Positions 16,997 through 27,700 of a stretch of DNA of 64,000 nt are shown here, piece after piece. The first letter of the stretch is position 1. Each line of letters begins with the position of its first letter. The DNA lies in contig CACYSD010000015.1 of NCBI GenBank assembly GCA_902776985.1, positions 1 to 64,000 of the forward strand, in the 5' to 3' direction. The stretch comes from UBA3839 sp902776985. GTDB taxonomy: Bacteria > Bacteroidota > Bacteroidia > Bacteroidales > Bacteroidaceae. Below the pieces are notes generated by a model. The model did no database searches and was not told the DNA's origin. It was given only the letters and a program-made list of their open reading frames with translations. The translations under genes were made by a program, and so were the position numbers.

Positions 16997-18850
16997 TTAC
17001 AGTGCCTGCATGTCGTTGAGTCGTTTGTAGTAGCCGTTGAGGGCGATGAGTTCCTGATGGGTGCCTTGCTCCACAATGCGGCCTTCGTGGAGTACGTAGA
17101 TGCGGCTGGCGTTCTTGATAGTTGACAGACGGTGGGCAATGGCGATTGTGGTGCGTGACTTCATCAGATGTTCGAGGGCATCTTGAACCAGGCGTTCGCT
17201 CTCGGTGTCAAGGGCCGATGTTGCTTCGTCGAGAATAAGGATTGGTGGGTTTTTCAGTATGGCGCGTGCTATACTGATTCGTTGACGCTGGCCGCCCGAC
17301 AGGCGTCCGCCGCGATCACCGACTTTAGTCTGATAGCCTTCTTCCATCTCCATGATGAAGTCGTGAGCATTGGCAATGCGTGCAGCCGCTTCCACCTGCT
17401 CCTGTGTGGCGTTCTCCACTCCGAAGGCTATATTGTTGAAAACTGTGTCGTTGAAGAGGATTGCTTCCTGGTTGACATTGCCTATAAGTCCACGGAGAGA
17501 ATTGATTTTCAGTTCTTTGACGTTCTTTCCGTCAATAAGGATTTCTCCTGTTTGAATATCGTGGTAGCGGGGGATAAGATCCACGAGAGTACTCTTTCCG
17601 CTGCCTGATTGTCCGACAAGTGCGATGGTCTGCCCTTTGGGAATAGTGAGATTGATGTCGTGCAATACCTCTCTTGCTGCGTGGTCTGGATCTGAAGAAG
17701 AAGATGGGTAGGAGAACGATACGTGACGCAGTTCGATACTTTCATGCAAAGCATCGATGTCTTGTGCGTCTGGAGCGTCTTTTATGTTGTTCTCTGCACG
17801 AAGGATTTTGTTGATACGCTCCATTGAAGCCATACCTTTCTGGATGGTGTAGCCTGCCTTGGAGAGGTCCTTGAGCGGCTGCAGCATGGTGTAGAGAATG
17901 ATGAGGTAATAGATGAATGTGCTGGCGTCGATGGGAGAGTTGCCGGAGAAGATGAGGTAGCCGCCAAACCACAGCACAAAGACGATCATGCAGGTGCCGA
18001 GGAACTCGCTCACGGGATGGGCTGCACTTTGGCGGATTGCTACTTTCATGGCAGCACGGCGGTGTTCGTTGTTTACCTTGCGGAAACGGTCTTCCATCTT
18101 CTTCTCGGCTATAAATGCCTTGATGATGCGCAGACCACCGAGGGTTTCCTCTATCTGACTGAGTCCGTCGCTCCATTTCGACTGTGCGAAGAGGGAACGG
18201 CGTTTCAGAGTCTTGCCAATGCGTCCGATTCCGAATGCCATTAGTGGCACGACGAGCAGGGTGAAGATGGTGAGCTGCCAGCTGATGGCGATGAGAGTGC
18301 CCATATATATAAGTATGAATATGGGGTTCTTGATTACCATGTCGAGCGATGATGTGATGGAGGAGTCCACTTCATTGACATCGGTAGAGACACGTGCAAG
18401 GATATCGCCTTTGCGTTCTTCGGAGAAGAAGGAGAGTGGGAGGGAGATGATCTTGTGGTATAGCTTGTTTCGTATGTCGCGGACTATACCTGTCTTGATA
18501 GGCATTAGTGTGGCACTGCCTCCGAAGTAGGATGCGGTCTTGAGCAGCGTCATGAATGCAAGTCCCAGCCCAAGCAGCAGCAGGGTGGTGGGTTCGCCGT
18601 ATTTCTCTATCAGCTGTTGTGAGAAATAGTAGAGGTTGTTGGTTGCGGTTTCCTTCAAATCGCCTTCTCCCCAAGGGATATACTCATAGTGTATCTGGTC
18701 GATCTTGAACAGGATATTGAGAATAGGGAGAAGCAGTGTGAAGGTGAATACATTGAAGATTGCCGTCAGGATATTCAATCCTAACGTTGCAAACATGTAT
18801 TTTTTGTAGGGAGCGAAGTAGCTACCCATGGTTTTGAAGAACTCTCTCAT
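16997..18850 (-). CDS. ABC transporter, fused permease and ATPase (MsbA-like exporter)
   Basis: The 617-residue half-transporter has six membrane segments in the first 340 residues and a nucleotide-binding domain after about 370. Walker A is GQSGSGKST (413-421), the signature is LSGGQRQR, Walker B ends in ILILDEATSALD, and the switch His is in IAHRLST. It is of the B/MsbA type that flips lipids, lipid A precursors or hydrophobic compounds, driven by ATP, as a homodimer. The substrate is not determined by sequence. The start overlaps the stop of the upstream RNase H gene by four bases, so it is the last gene of the argS-rnhA-ABC unit. Confidence 0.93.
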   Translation of the reverse strand: MREFFKTMGSYFAPYKKYMFATLGLNILTAIFNVFTFTLLLPILNILFKIDQIHYEYIPWGEGDLKETATNNLYYFSQQLIEKYGEPTTLLLLGLGLAFMTLLKTASYFGGSATLMPIKTGIVRDIRNKLYHKIISLPLSFFSEERKGDILARVSTDVNEVDSSITSSLDMVIKNPIFILIYMGTLIAISWQLTIFTLLVVPLMAFGIGRIGKTLKRRSLFAQSKWSDGLSQIEETLGGLRIIKAFIAEKKMEDRFRKVNNEHRRAAMKVAIRQSAAHPVSEFLGTCMIVFVLWFGGYLIFSGNSPIDASTFIYYLIILYTMLQPLKDLSKAGYTIQKGMASMERINKILRAENNIKDAPDAQDIDALHESIELRHVSFSYPSSSSDPDHAAREVLHDINLTIPKGQTIALVGQSGSGKSTLVDLIPRYHDIQTGEILIDGKNVKELKINSLRGLIGNVNQEAILFNDTVFNNIAFGVENATQEQVEAAARIANAHDFIMEMEEGYQTKVGDRGGRLSGGQRQRISIARAILKNPPILILDEATSALDTESERLVQDALEHLMKSRTTIAIAHRLSTIKNASRIYVLHEGRIVEQGTHQELIALNGYYKRLNDMQAL

Positions 18851-19260
18851 TTTCGTCCAAAGTCTGCGGGAATTTCACCCCAGTTGTCTGTGTCCCATTT
18901 AAGAATGGGGTTGGAGTAGGAGTTTGTTTGCAGCCACCGTTCAGCACGTGCGATGATTTCAAACAGTTTCTCTGTTTTCGGTGTACGCTCCAGCGTAGTC
19001 TTGCATTTTTTCTTCTGCACCCATATCTGTGCTGTGCGGCTGTCGCTGTAGATGGGCATATTGGGCTGGTTCTTCTGCTTGAGCAGGGCCAGTGCATGGA
19101 CTATGGCAAGGAACTCACCTATGTTGTTAGTGCCCTGCACTGGTCCGAAATGGAATATCTGCTTGCCGCTTGGCAGATGCACTCCGCGGTATTCCATCGG
19201 TCCCGGATTGCCGCTGCATGCAGCGTCGACCGCTAAAGCCTCACCCTTTCCCCTTTCCAT
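18847..19260 (-). CDS. rnhA: Ribonuclease HI
   Basis: RNase HI cuts the RNA strand of RNA-DNA hybrids. In 137 residues the four metal-binding carboxylates can be placed at D12 (AVDAACSGNPGP), E49 (NNIGEFLAIVHAL), D73 (IYSDSRTAQIWV) and D133 (WGEIPADFGRK). The GEIPADFGRK ending is typical of the short RNase HI of Bacteroidota. The ATG overlaps the argS stop by one base (TAATG), and its own stop overlaps the ABC transporter start by four, so translation of all three is coupled. Confidence 0.88.
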   Translation of the reverse strand: MERGKGEALAVDAACSGNPGPMEYRGVHLPSGKQIFHFGPVQGTNNIGEFLAIVHALALLKQKNQPNMPIYSDSRTAQIWVQKKKCKTTLERTPKTEKLFEIIARAERWLQTNSYSNPILKWDTDNWGEIPADFGRK

Positions 19261-21077
19261 TACATCTTCTCTGGCATTTCAATACCCAGCAGTCCCATGC
19301 CGAGGGCGAGGACTTTGCCGACGGTCTTTGCGAGAACAAGGCGGAAAGCACGTTTGTTCTCATCTTCCTCACCGAGGATGCTGTAGTCGTGGTAGAACTG
19401 GTTGAATTCCTTAGTCAGTTCGTAGCAGTAGTTTGCTATGCCCGAAGGACTGTAGTCTATGCCTGCCTGCTTCACTGCCGAACGGAACCCATTCAACTTC
19501 TGAATCAGTTCAATTTCCTTTTCGGAGAGTGAAGAGTTAAGAGTTAAGAGTGAAGAATCTATTTTTGCCTCTGCAGCTTTGCGGAGGATGGATCGGATGC
19601 GTGCATATGTGTATTGGATGAACGGACCGGTGTTGCCGTTGAAGTCGATACTCTCTTCGGGGTTGAAGAGCATGTTCTTGCGTGCGTCAACCTTGAGGAT
19701 GAAGTATTTGAGTGCACCGAGTCCCACCTTGCGTGCCACCTCACGAGCTTCCTCTTCGCTGAGCTGGATTTTCTTGGTCATCTCCTTCGAAGCGTTGTAG
19801 GCATCCTCTATCATCTGTGCCATGAGGTCGTCGGCGTCAACCACCGTTCCCTCGCGCGACTTCATCTTTCCGTTAGGCAGTTCCACCATGCCGTAGGAGA
19901 AGTGAACGAGGTCTTTGCCCCATGCGAATCCGAGTTTGTCGAGCAGAATGGAGAGCACCTGGAAGTGGTAGTTCTGTTCGTTGCCCACCACATATATCAT
20001 CTTGTCGATGGGGAAGTCTTCGTAACGAAGTTTGGCAGTACCGATGTCCTGAGTCATATAGACGCTGGTGCCGTCGCTGCGGAGCAGGAGTTTTTCGTCC
20101 AGCCCCTCGGCTTCGAGGTTTGCCCATACCGAACCGTCCTCGCGGCGGTAGAAGAGGCCTTTGTCCAGTCCTTCGAGCACCTTCTCCTTGCCTTCGAGAT
20201 AGGTGTCGGATTCGTAGTATATCTTGTCGAACGACACACCCATCATCTTGTATGTCTCATCGAAACCGGCGTACACCCATTCGTTCATCATGCGCCACAG
20301 ACGGCGAACCTCTTCGTCGCCCTGTTCCCACTTCACGAGCATGTCGTGGGCTTCCTTGATGAGCGGAGCCTCCTGCTTAGCTTTCTCCTTGGCAGCCTCT
20401 TCGTCCATGCCTTCGCTGACAAATTGCTTGGTCAGCTCGTCGCATTCAGCCTTGTAGTGCTTGTCGAAAGCCACGTAGAAGTCACCGATGAGGTGGTCGC
20501 CCTTCTTGTCTGCGGTCTCTGGAGTGATGCCGTTGCCCCACTTCAGCCATGCGAGCATGGATTTGCAGATGTGAATGCCGCGGTCGTTGACGATGTTGGT
20601 CTTAACCACACGGTTGCCGTTGGCTTCCACGATGCGTGCCAGAGCTGAACCCAAGAGGTTGTTGCGCACGTGTCCGAGGTGGAGCGGTTTGTTGGTGTTG
20701 GGTGAGGAGTATTCAATCATCACCAGCGGACTGTTCTCCGTAGCAGCGGTGAAACCGAATTTGTCGTCGGCAGCGATGTCACCGAGCAGGGCAATCCATG
20801 CAGCAGGACTGACCACGAGGTTTAGAAAACCCTTCACCACGTTGTAGGCAGCAACCACGCCGGCAGCGTTTTCCTTGAGATAGGCTCCCAGTTCCTCTGC
20901 GCATGCATCGGGGCTCTTGCGAGCCATCTTCACGAACGGGAACACCACCACGGTGAGGTGTCCTTCAAATTCCTTCTTGGTCTTCTGCAGCTGCACCTGC
21001 TCTGCAGTCAAGTCAGCACCGTAGAGAGCCTTCACTCCAGCCACTACGGCATCCACTATTTGTTGTTCTATAGTCAT
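19260..21077 (-). CDS. argS: Arginyl-tRNA synthetase
   Basis: ArgRS charges tRNA-Arg with arginine. Starting at ATG 21075-21077 (MTIEQQIVDAVV) gives 605 residues; an ATG 33 bases upstream only adds a non-conserved leader. The N-terminal Add1 domain is followed by the class I catalytic domain with SSPNTNKPLHLGHVRNN (HIGH variant HLGH at 133-136), and a KMSKS-region equivalent, KMKSREGTVV. The DALR anticodon-binding domain is C-terminal, ending GLLGIEMPEKM. Between the catalytic and DALR domains about eleven residues (DSSLLTLNSSL) are encoded by an in-frame copy of a short repeat otherwise found between genes (19526-19559). It heads a tightly overlapping unit with rnhA and the ABC exporter. Confidence 0.96.
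   Translation of the reverse strand: MTIEQQIVDAVVAGVKALYGADLTAEQVQLQKTKKEFEGHLTVVVFPFVKMARKSPDACAEELGAYLKENAAGVVAAYNVVKGFLNLVVSPAAWIALLGDIAADDKFGFTAATENSPLVMIEYSSPNTNKPLHLGHVRNNLLGSALARIVEANGNRVVKTNIVNDRGIHICKSMLAWLKWGNGITPETADKKGDHLIGDFYVAFDKHYKAECDELTKQFVSEGMDEEAAKEKAKQEAPLIKEAHDMLVKWEQGDEEVRRLWRMMNEWVYAGFDETYKMMGVSFDKIYYESDTYLEGKEKVLEGLDKGLFYRREDGSVWANLEAEGLDEKLLLRSDGTSVYMTQDIGTAKLRYEDFPIDKMIYVVGNEQNYHFQVLSILLDKLGFAWGKDLVHFSYGMVELPNGKMKSREGTVVDADDLMAQMIEDAYNASKEMTKKIQLSEEEAREVARKVGLGALKYFILKVDARKNMLFNPEESIDFNGNTGPFIQYTYARIRSILRKAAEAKIDSSLLTLNSSLSEKEIELIQKLNGFRSAVKQAGIDYSPSGIANYCYELTKEFNQFYHDYSILGEEDENKRAFRLVLAKTVGKVLALGMGLLGIEMPEKM
19526..19559 (-). repeat. GAGTTAAGAGTGAAGAAT-type repeat inside argS
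   Basis: The plus strand reads GAGTGAAGAGTTAAGAGTT then AAGAGTGAAGAATCT. The same TTAAGAGT/GAAGAAT words flank intergenic repeats at 31400-31425 (reverse) and 44130-44180. It adds about eleven codons to argS without breaking the frame. Confidence 0.6.
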
Positions 21078-21110
21078 GTGAGTTTTTGAGTTTATTATTT
21101 TTGGACACAA

Positions 21111-21170
21111 TCATCGTTGCGATACCGCTGAAGAAAGCACTCAAAAGAGCACGCTTGCAAAGCAAGAATT
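21111..21170 (+). repeat. Composite dispersed repeat, copy A2
   Basis: ATCG-TTG-CGAT, linker CCGCTGAAGAAAGCACTC, core AAAAGAGCACG, and hairpin CTTGC-AAA-GCAAG. Compared with A1, both arms of the second hairpin differ while pairing is kept. It lies between argS and its likely promoter at 21331. Confidence 0.75.
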
Positions 21171-21330
21171 GTCATAAAATCGTTCGCAAAACCAGAAATG
21201 AAAATACTTTATTTGAATAAGATTTTGTGATAAATTTTGCGAAGATTTTGCGTCCAATACTTCATCCGGGAAATTTCAAGTTCTATCTCCGGTACTATCG
21301 TTAAACAATAATCGTTTTCGTTTTGCGCTG

Positions 21331-21338
21331 CAAAGTTA
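21331..21338 (-). promoter_or_regulatory. -7 promoter box for the argS-rnhA-ABC unit
   Basis: TAACTTTG on the minus strand is an exact TAnnTTTG. It would give a leader of about 250 bases that includes repeat A2. No TTTG lies 19-21 bases upstream; an A/T-rich repeat (21345-21385) occupies that place. Confidence 0.4.
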
Positions 21339-21344
21339 CGAAAT

Positions 21345-21421
21345 AATTATTAATTATAAATTACAAATTAAAAATTATAACCCCGCTGTACTATCGTTAA
21401 CCGTTCACCGTTAACCGACAA
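21345..21421. repeat. A/T-rich repeat followed by GTTAACC repeat
   Basis: Words of the type TTATAAATTACAAATTA run from 21345 to 21380 and recur at 31290-31320. They are followed by ATCGTTAACCGTTCACCG and TTAACCG, which recur at 35576-35602 (ATCGTTAACCATTAACCG). Both kinds lie next to gene ends. Confidence 0.5.
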
Positions 21422-21437
21422 ACATCAAGTCATCTGT

Positions 21438-24400
21438 TCATTCAAACGTGCCGATGATGTTGAAAGGCAGGTGCTCCTCGTCATTATCTGTATTGCTGTT
21501 GGTCTTATGGGTATAGCGGTCGATAACTGGGATTTTTAGTTCGATTCTTCCGGAGCCGTTGGGTCGGATGTCTAAATTGCCTTGCCAATGGTAGCCTCCG
21601 CTATGCAATTGGCTGTTGTCGAGTCTCACACTGTTTACGTTGGTGAAGCTCAAACTTGGATCAGCCACACAGGTATAGTTGGAGTTAGCCGTGAATGGAT
21701 TGGGCTTCATGGTCAGCGTTTCGGGCAGGATGCTGACGTGAATTGTGCCGTCGGAGTATCGTTTGGTGTCGCACTGAGCCTTAAACGTGATTTTATCAAC
21801 GTACACAGTTCTGGTGCCGTCGGCGTCACCCTGAGTCAAAGTCTGTGAGTCAAGTATGATGGTAATGGTTCCATCTTTTATGATAAGTCGTCCGAAGTGT
21901 GATGCGTTGGTGTAGTTACGTAGGTAGTTGGTTCCGTAGCAACGAGAAGAGACGTCTACATATCCTACTTCTTCAAGGTGGATGCGTGCGTTGACCAAGG
22001 CGCTACCAAAGTCCTCATCAACTTCCTCGTCGTTATTCTCCTTTATTTCCTCATCGCTATTCTCCTTCTCGTCCTTCTTCTGCACCACCTGTTCTTTCTT
22101 TTTCTTGTAGTTTACTCGTTCGGTAGCTGGTGAATAGTAGGTTTTGCCGTTAGGATGACGGAAGTACCAGCGTGAGCGGAGAGAGATGTCTATGTCATTG
22201 GGGTCGGCAATTCCAATCTTCTCATATTCAATCTTTACGGTCTTGCCGCAGAGGTTGAGCGGTACGTTGAAAGTCTTCGACTTACCCGTCAGGTTGTTCT
22301 TCACAGCTATCTGCATGCCGCTGATATAGCCGTACTTGACAAGTTGTTTTGGGGGTTCGGACATGGTTCTTACATTCAGTCCTGTTCCGTCCTTGGAACG
22401 TCCCTGCACTTTAGGTTCATTATATGGCTGGTAGAATGCGACGAGGTCGATGTAGTAGTTTTCGTCAATGGTTGCATCGCGGATTCCTGGGCGCAGCAAA
22501 ACCATGCCGTATGTCTCAAGATAGTGATAGTGATCAGGTTTGATGCTATAAGGGTCTTGTGCGAGAGAGAGACTTTCATCATTTTTCACGCTTCCGTCAA
22601 GGAGTGAGAACTTCAACTCACTCGGTTTTATGACAGGTGAAGGAACGGCAAAGAGCCTATAATCTATTTTGCTGCCTACGATTCTCTTTGTATCATCACG
22701 TCCTTTGTACTTTTCCTTACATATAATCTTGAATCCCTTGAACGCCAGAGGCTCTGGATTATCGGCAGGGGCAATATTCCGCAATCGCATTACGCATTTT
22801 TCGTAGGTGTGGCGTTGGTTGGGTATATAGTATGGGTTGTTGGGGTTTTCTGCCATGTCTTTCTGTACATCCACAATTTCTGTAATATTCTTTAGGCAGA
22901 AGCCTTCGAAATACTTCTGAAGTTGTGTCTCTGTCGTTATTCCGAATATGTCCATGAAGTCTTGAGCAAGTGTCTTTATCACCGAATATTGGTTCATGAT
23001 GTGTTCGAACGACGGATTTTGCTTGGTTTGTTCGCAGAGATATTCGAAGAAGCCTCCGAGCATGTATCCTCCTCGAATGTCAGGGTCGGTAACGCTGGAC
23101 AGATCCTTGGGCCATGTACCAGCCTTGTTGACAAGTGGCCAAGCTAACACTTCTTTGAGTTTGCGGTCTGCGTAGAGATTCTCGTGATTTCCATCATTGG
23201 GATCGTAGGTAATGTAATTGTGCTTCTTCAGCCAGTCGGTGAACCTGTACTCGCTGACAGAACCTATACACTCAATGAAGCGGTTATCGCGTGATTTCCA
23301 CGCATTGATATATGTGTACTCGTAGAGGTGAGACAGTTCGTGAGCCATGCTGACGAGAACTTCGTCTGTTTTTTCGGTACTGTAGCTGTATTTACTTCCC
23401 GATTTTTGGTAAAGCTCGTTTGCGTTGACAAAGATGACACCCCCATTCAGTTCTCCGAACACTTCGAATATCCTGCTGACGGCTTTTGGTTCTTGGCCAG
23501 TATAGGTGTTTGGAACGATGTAAACATTACATTCGTAGGGCAGACGTTTGAGTGCCAAACCATCATCGGCCTGACAAAACCGCTCTGACACTCTCATACC
23601 ATTGATGACATCCTGTACGCTTTTAGGAATAAGATTCATCACAGTCTTTAATTCGTTGTCCGTTTCTAATGATGCGTAATAGATGCTGTCAATGGTCATC
23701 TTTTCGAGATGTTTTATATATAGTGTACGCAGCAACGGACTCTTGGGCGAATAACTTTGTGCCTTTTTCTTGTTCAGTGCTTTATATGCAGCGTTGTTCT
23801 TGTATTCATGGTTGAACTTTGCCTTGGCTTCACCCTTTAGTTCTTCGGCACGCTTTCCGTAGGAAGCCAGTTGATCTACGACAGTTTCAGCCTGATCTCC
23901 TTTCTCCGTTTTACTGTATCGGAAGTGAAGATAGAAGTTGCCCATAGGGTCATTGATATACAGAGTCACCCAGTCCTTTCGCTTCCACCAGTTCTCAGGC
24001 CATCCGCAGGCATCCCACCAAGACTGAATCTTATTGTAGAGACCTGCTTTGTAAGTGTAGCCGGCACCCCAAACTCCACCAGCGATGGCGAGCAGAGCCA
24101 GTTTGTCGGCAATAAATACACTTACAGAGATTCCAATTTTTCCGTAGCAGGCAAGAGCAAGCCCGATTGCTACAATGGAGTTCTGCCGTGCTTCATAACG
24201 CAACACGCCCTTGTCATTGACAAATATGTTGAGAGCCTTCACACGATTGTTCCCATCAGAGCGGTAAGCACGAATATAAGGCCAGAGGTTATTAGGTACA
24301 CCCAATAACTTGAGGTTCAGTTCTACGGTATAGACACCAGGAATGACGCTATCGAAAGGAAGTCCCGCATCTATATCGTAGGCCCAGAGCAGCTCCTTGT

Positions 24401-24794
24401 CCTCACCGAATGTTTCCCTGATAAGCCGTTCGGTCTTATCCATTTGTTCCTCCGTCAGGTCCGTCACCTGAATGTTAGGAGTGCGTTCGAAAGCACCTTT
24501 CCTTGCGGTGATGCGCATTTCCTTGCGAGGACGAAGTTTGATAGCTTCGCTCTTTCCGTTCATCTCAAACTTCTTGGCAGGCTTGTGCTGCGCAAGCTTC
24601 TCATCGGTGATGCGGTCTACAATAGCATTACCCTCACCCTCGCCCTCACTGCTACTGCTGCACGAAGTGAGGAGAAAGCCTTCTCCTACTCCCCCAAGAG
24701 GGGAGAGAAAAAGAATAATGAAGAATAGGTTGTAGCACAGATCGCGCAGCAAGTTGCAGAGGCGGATATGGTAAAGGATTTTCTGAGGTTTCAT
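21438..24794 (-). CDS. Large lipoprotein with HEXXH zinc-protease motif (paralogue 1)
   Basis: The protein has 1118 residues. A lipoprotein signal ends at C45 (LLTSC) followed by Ser and Glu-rich residues, suggesting surface export. The signal contains SPLGGVGEGF, encoded by a GC-rich dispersed palindrome. The middle has HELSH at 485-489 inside VSMAHELSHLYEY. E508 and E515 follow in FIECIGSVSEYRF, then GGYMLGGFFEYLC. The paralogue next door conserves all of these, so a gluzincin-like zinc metallopeptidase is likely (H485, H489 and a downstream Glu as ligands, E486 as base). Beta-rich domains follow, with SRWYFRHPNGKTYYSPATERV and an acidic linker. The substrate is unknown. It begins one base after the paralogue's stop. 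Confidence 0.8.
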   Translation of the reverse strand: MKPQKILYHIRLCNLLRDLCYNLFFIILFLSPLGGVGEGFLLTSCSSSSEGEGEGNAIVDRITDEKLAQHKPAKKFEMNGKSEAIKLRPRKEMRITARKGAFERTPNIQVTDLTEEQMDKTERLIRETFGEDKELLWAYDIDAGLPFDSVIPGVYTVELNLKLLGVPNNLWPYIRAYRSDGNNRVKALNIFVNDKGVLRYEARQNSIVAIGLALACYGKIGISVSVFIADKLALLAIAGGVWGAGYTYKAGLYNKIQSWWDACGWPENWWKRKDWVTLYINDPMGNFYLHFRYSKTEKGDQAETVVDQLASYGKRAEELKGEAKAKFNHEYKNNAAYKALNKKKAQSYSPKSPLLRTLYIKHLEKMTIDSIYYASLETDNELKTVMNLIPKSVQDVINGMRVSERFCQADDGLALKRLPYECNVYIVPNTYTGQEPKAVSRIFEVFGELNGGVIFVNANELYQKSGSKYSYSTEKTDEVLVSMAHELSHLYEYTYINAWKSRDNRFIECIGSVSEYRFTDWLKKHNYITYDPNDGNHENLYADRKLKEVLAWPLVNKAGTWPKDLSSVTDPDIRGGYMLGGFFEYLCEQTKQNPSFEHIMNQYSVIKTLAQDFMDIFGITTETQLQKYFEGFCLKNITEIVDVQKDMAENPNNPYYIPNQRHTYEKCVMRLRNIAPADNPEPLAFKGFKIICKEKYKGRDDTKRIVGSKIDYRLFAVPSPVIKPSELKFSLLDGSVKNDESLSLAQDPYSIKPDHYHYLETYGMVLLRPGIRDATIDENYYIDLVAFYQPYNEPKVQGRSKDGTGLNVRTMSEPPKQLVKYGYISGMQIAVKNNLTGKSKTFNVPLNLCGKTVKIEYEKIGIADPNDIDISLRSRWYFRHPNGKTYYSPATERVNYKKKKEQVVQKKDEKENSDEEIKENNDEEVDEDFGSALVNARIHLEEVGYVDVSSRCYGTNYLRNYTNASHFGRLIIKDGTITIILDSQTLTQGDADGTRTVYVDKITFKAQCDTKRYSDGTIHVSILPETLTMKPNPFTANSNYTCVADPSLSFTNVNSVRLDNSQLHSGGYHWQGNLDIRPNGSGRIELKIPVIDRYTHKTNSNTDNDEEHLPFNIIGTFE
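24680..24707. repeat. GC-rich palindrome within a lipoprotein signal peptide
   Basis: CTTCTCCTACTCCCCCAAGA followed by GGGGAG is an inverted repeat with CTCCCC and GGGGAG arms. It encodes PLGGVGEG in the signal peptide of the 21438-24794 gene. Relatives are at 28558-28585, 59461-59515 and 59597-59627. Confidence 0.65.
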
Positions 24795-24795
24795 A

Positions 24796-27700
24796 TTATT
24801 GTGGTATTTCGCCGATTAAAACGATGGTGAAGTCATCTAGGTCCTTTTCCTCCTGATCTTTATGGTGTGGAGTTACGCTGTGGGACATGTGCCCATTGAA
24901 GTAAATGTGGATTTCTTTCCACGTTCGTATGTATTTGTGCAGGTCACGGTCGTATTGTTTGCGTAGGTCAATGAATCCACATGATTCTTTGTTGTCTTCA
25001 CGGTCGGACATGCTGTATGTATAGGTGTGTTGGTATTCGTAATAACCGCTGTCTTCTCCTCCAATAACAGTCATGTGGGATCCAGTCTTCACGCTGAATG
25101 GGGAACTGAGATGAAGACCTTTACGTAGGAATTCAATATAAATATATGGTTTACGGCTCTTCTCGCGACCACTATTGTCATCGTAGTATTCTACGTCGTA
25201 GTGGATGCTGACCGTGTATTTGCCAGTGATGGAGAATCCCTTAACCTGACGCACGGCTCCGTTGTCGTCATCGTTGTGCCATTTAATCTGCTGATGGGGA
25301 GGTATACTGATTTTGAAGCATCCGTCCTTGAGCACAATGGTTCCATAAACGGGATGGCAGTCGCAATATTCCAGACGGTTGACATTCCAGCCTGCAACCT
25401 GGATTTCTTTCAACTTGAACTTCTGACTCATGGCAGCATCGCCAAGATCAGTACTGGAGTCTTCGTCGTTGTGGTCTTTGAGGTCGCTGTCGTCGCTGGT
25501 GGCTTCGGAGTTTTGCTCCTCGTGCTGTTTCTCACGTTTGTATTTTACGCGTTCGGTAGCAGGTGAGAAGTAGCGGCGTCCTTCCTCGTCTTCATAGTAC
25601 CAGCGGGAGCGTACATATATGTCAATGTCTTCTGGGTCGGTGATGCCTATGCTGAGGTAAGGTATTTTCCGCGCTTTGCCGCATTCTGTGAGCGGCACGT
25701 CGAAGGTCTTATTCTTTTTTGTGACATTGTTCACCACGGCGAGCTGCATACCTGTGATGTACTTGAATTTCACCAGTTTCTCGTTTGGAGCCTCTGTCTG
25801 CACGTTGAGGCCATGCCCGTCCTTGCTCTGTCCTAAGACTTTAGGCAAGGTCTTTGGCTGGTAGAGTGCAATGATGTCAATGTAGTAGTCGGGGCCGAGA
25901 GATAGTTTCTCTATGCCTGGACGGTAGAAAAGTGCTGCATAGGCGTCAGCCGTGTACTTTTTAGCGCATGGCTGCGTGAATAACCTGTTCTTTGCCTGCT
26001 GCATGCTGTCGCCTTCGAGGAATGTGAACTTTATCGTTGGCGTCTTGATGGTGTCCGATGGTACGGCGAAGAGCGAGTATGGTGTTTTCTTATTATCTTC
26101 GCTGCTGATTTTCACAATTTTTACGGTGTAAGGATATGCCGTGCCCGTTCCCTCATGTCCGATCACCTTTACACGGTGCACGGGCAGGGCCGGCTTGAAC
26201 GTCTGTCCAGGTATGATTCGCTTCAGGTCGGTCCCGCTCCATTGGAACATAGACTGCGCCTTGGCGATTTCCGGCATGAACTTCCAGCAGAACTGCTCGT
26301 AGAGCTTTGCCATTTCCTGACTGCTGGCAATTCCGAATATGTCCTTGAGGTTCTGAACGAAAGTCTTGTTGTAGGCATAACCCATCATAATCTGGTCGAA
26401 GTTGACCTTCTTCTTGTGGTCGCAGAGGAACTGTATGAGGTCGCCCAGCATGTAGCCTCCGTTTGTTGGCGGGTCGCTTTCCTGAAGAATTTCAGCACTG
26501 CCTCCAAAAAGCTCATTCGGGAAATCCTTCTCCAGCGGCCATGCCAGCAGTTGCTTGCTTTCGCGGTAGGCGTACTTGAAATGCTTCATTGCTTCCCCCG
26601 ATTCTGTGTCTGCAATGTCGGTGAGACCTTTTGCCTTCAGCCATGCGGCGAACCAATGCTCGGTAACGGAACCGATAGCTTCAAAGAACCGTTTGTCGGT
26701 GAATGCCGACGACACCACATATTCATTCTCAAAGGCATGTCCGATTTCGTGTGCCATGGTTACGCACAAGGGGTCGAAGTTTTCTCTGATAAATGTGGTC
26801 TTGCCATTCTTGGAAGAAAGATAACAGTCGAAATTTACCAGAATCCTGCCGCCAATCGATGGGAGAGGCTCAAACTTGGCCCATGTCTTTTTGTCGTCGA
26901 TGGTGGCGCTGGAAACCAGGAAAACGTTGAATTCGTAGGAGAGTGCTTTCATGCCAAGTCCCTTTGGGTCGCGGCTGAACCGATTGGCCAGTTTGGTAGC
27001 CTTAATCACATTCTCAACGCTTGGCGGCAACTGTATGTCAGGGTCTTTGATTAGAGCCTGAACAAGTGAGTCTTTCTTAGCCATATCGAGGAAGATGCGA
27101 CGTCTGCCTGCACGACGCATCATCTCGTCGCCAGGGTCTTCTTTCCATGTGTCGGCTATGTGGGTGGGTGGCTGGAGCTTCATGGGATGGTCCTTGTCGT
27201 AGAGGTCCTTAGCCTTTGTCTCCAACTCTTCCATCCTGTTCTGGAGCTGTTTGGTCTTCTCTATGTAAGCCTTTGTCTTTTCTTTGCATTCAGTCTCGGA
27301 GTAGCGGAATACGACCGTGAAATTGCCGAAGTCATCCTCCACGGGAATGCATACCATATCGTCCTTCCCGTAGAAAGAGTCTATAAAACCAGCATCAATC
27401 CATGCCTGCAAGGTCATGTTAATCTCTGTGCTGTGCAGTAGGTAATAGGCTCTAGTACCAATAATTGCAGCACCTATGCAAACCAGACCTATGACACTGT
27501 TCTGACTTGCCTCGTAGCGCACCACACCCTTGTTGATGTGGGAGTTGAGTAGTCTCACATTTCCGCTGTCGTCCATTCGGCAGAGCCTTACATAAGGAAT
27601 TACTTCCTCTGGTATACCCAGTCGTTTTAGGTTTATCTCCACGGAATACTTGCCAGGCAGAACGGAGTCGGAGGGTAGTCCTGCGTCAATGTCGTATGCC

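Noticed and set aside
19614..20648. 344-codon open frame opposite argS
   Set aside because: Antisense to the ArgRS catalytic core, with no signal or family features.
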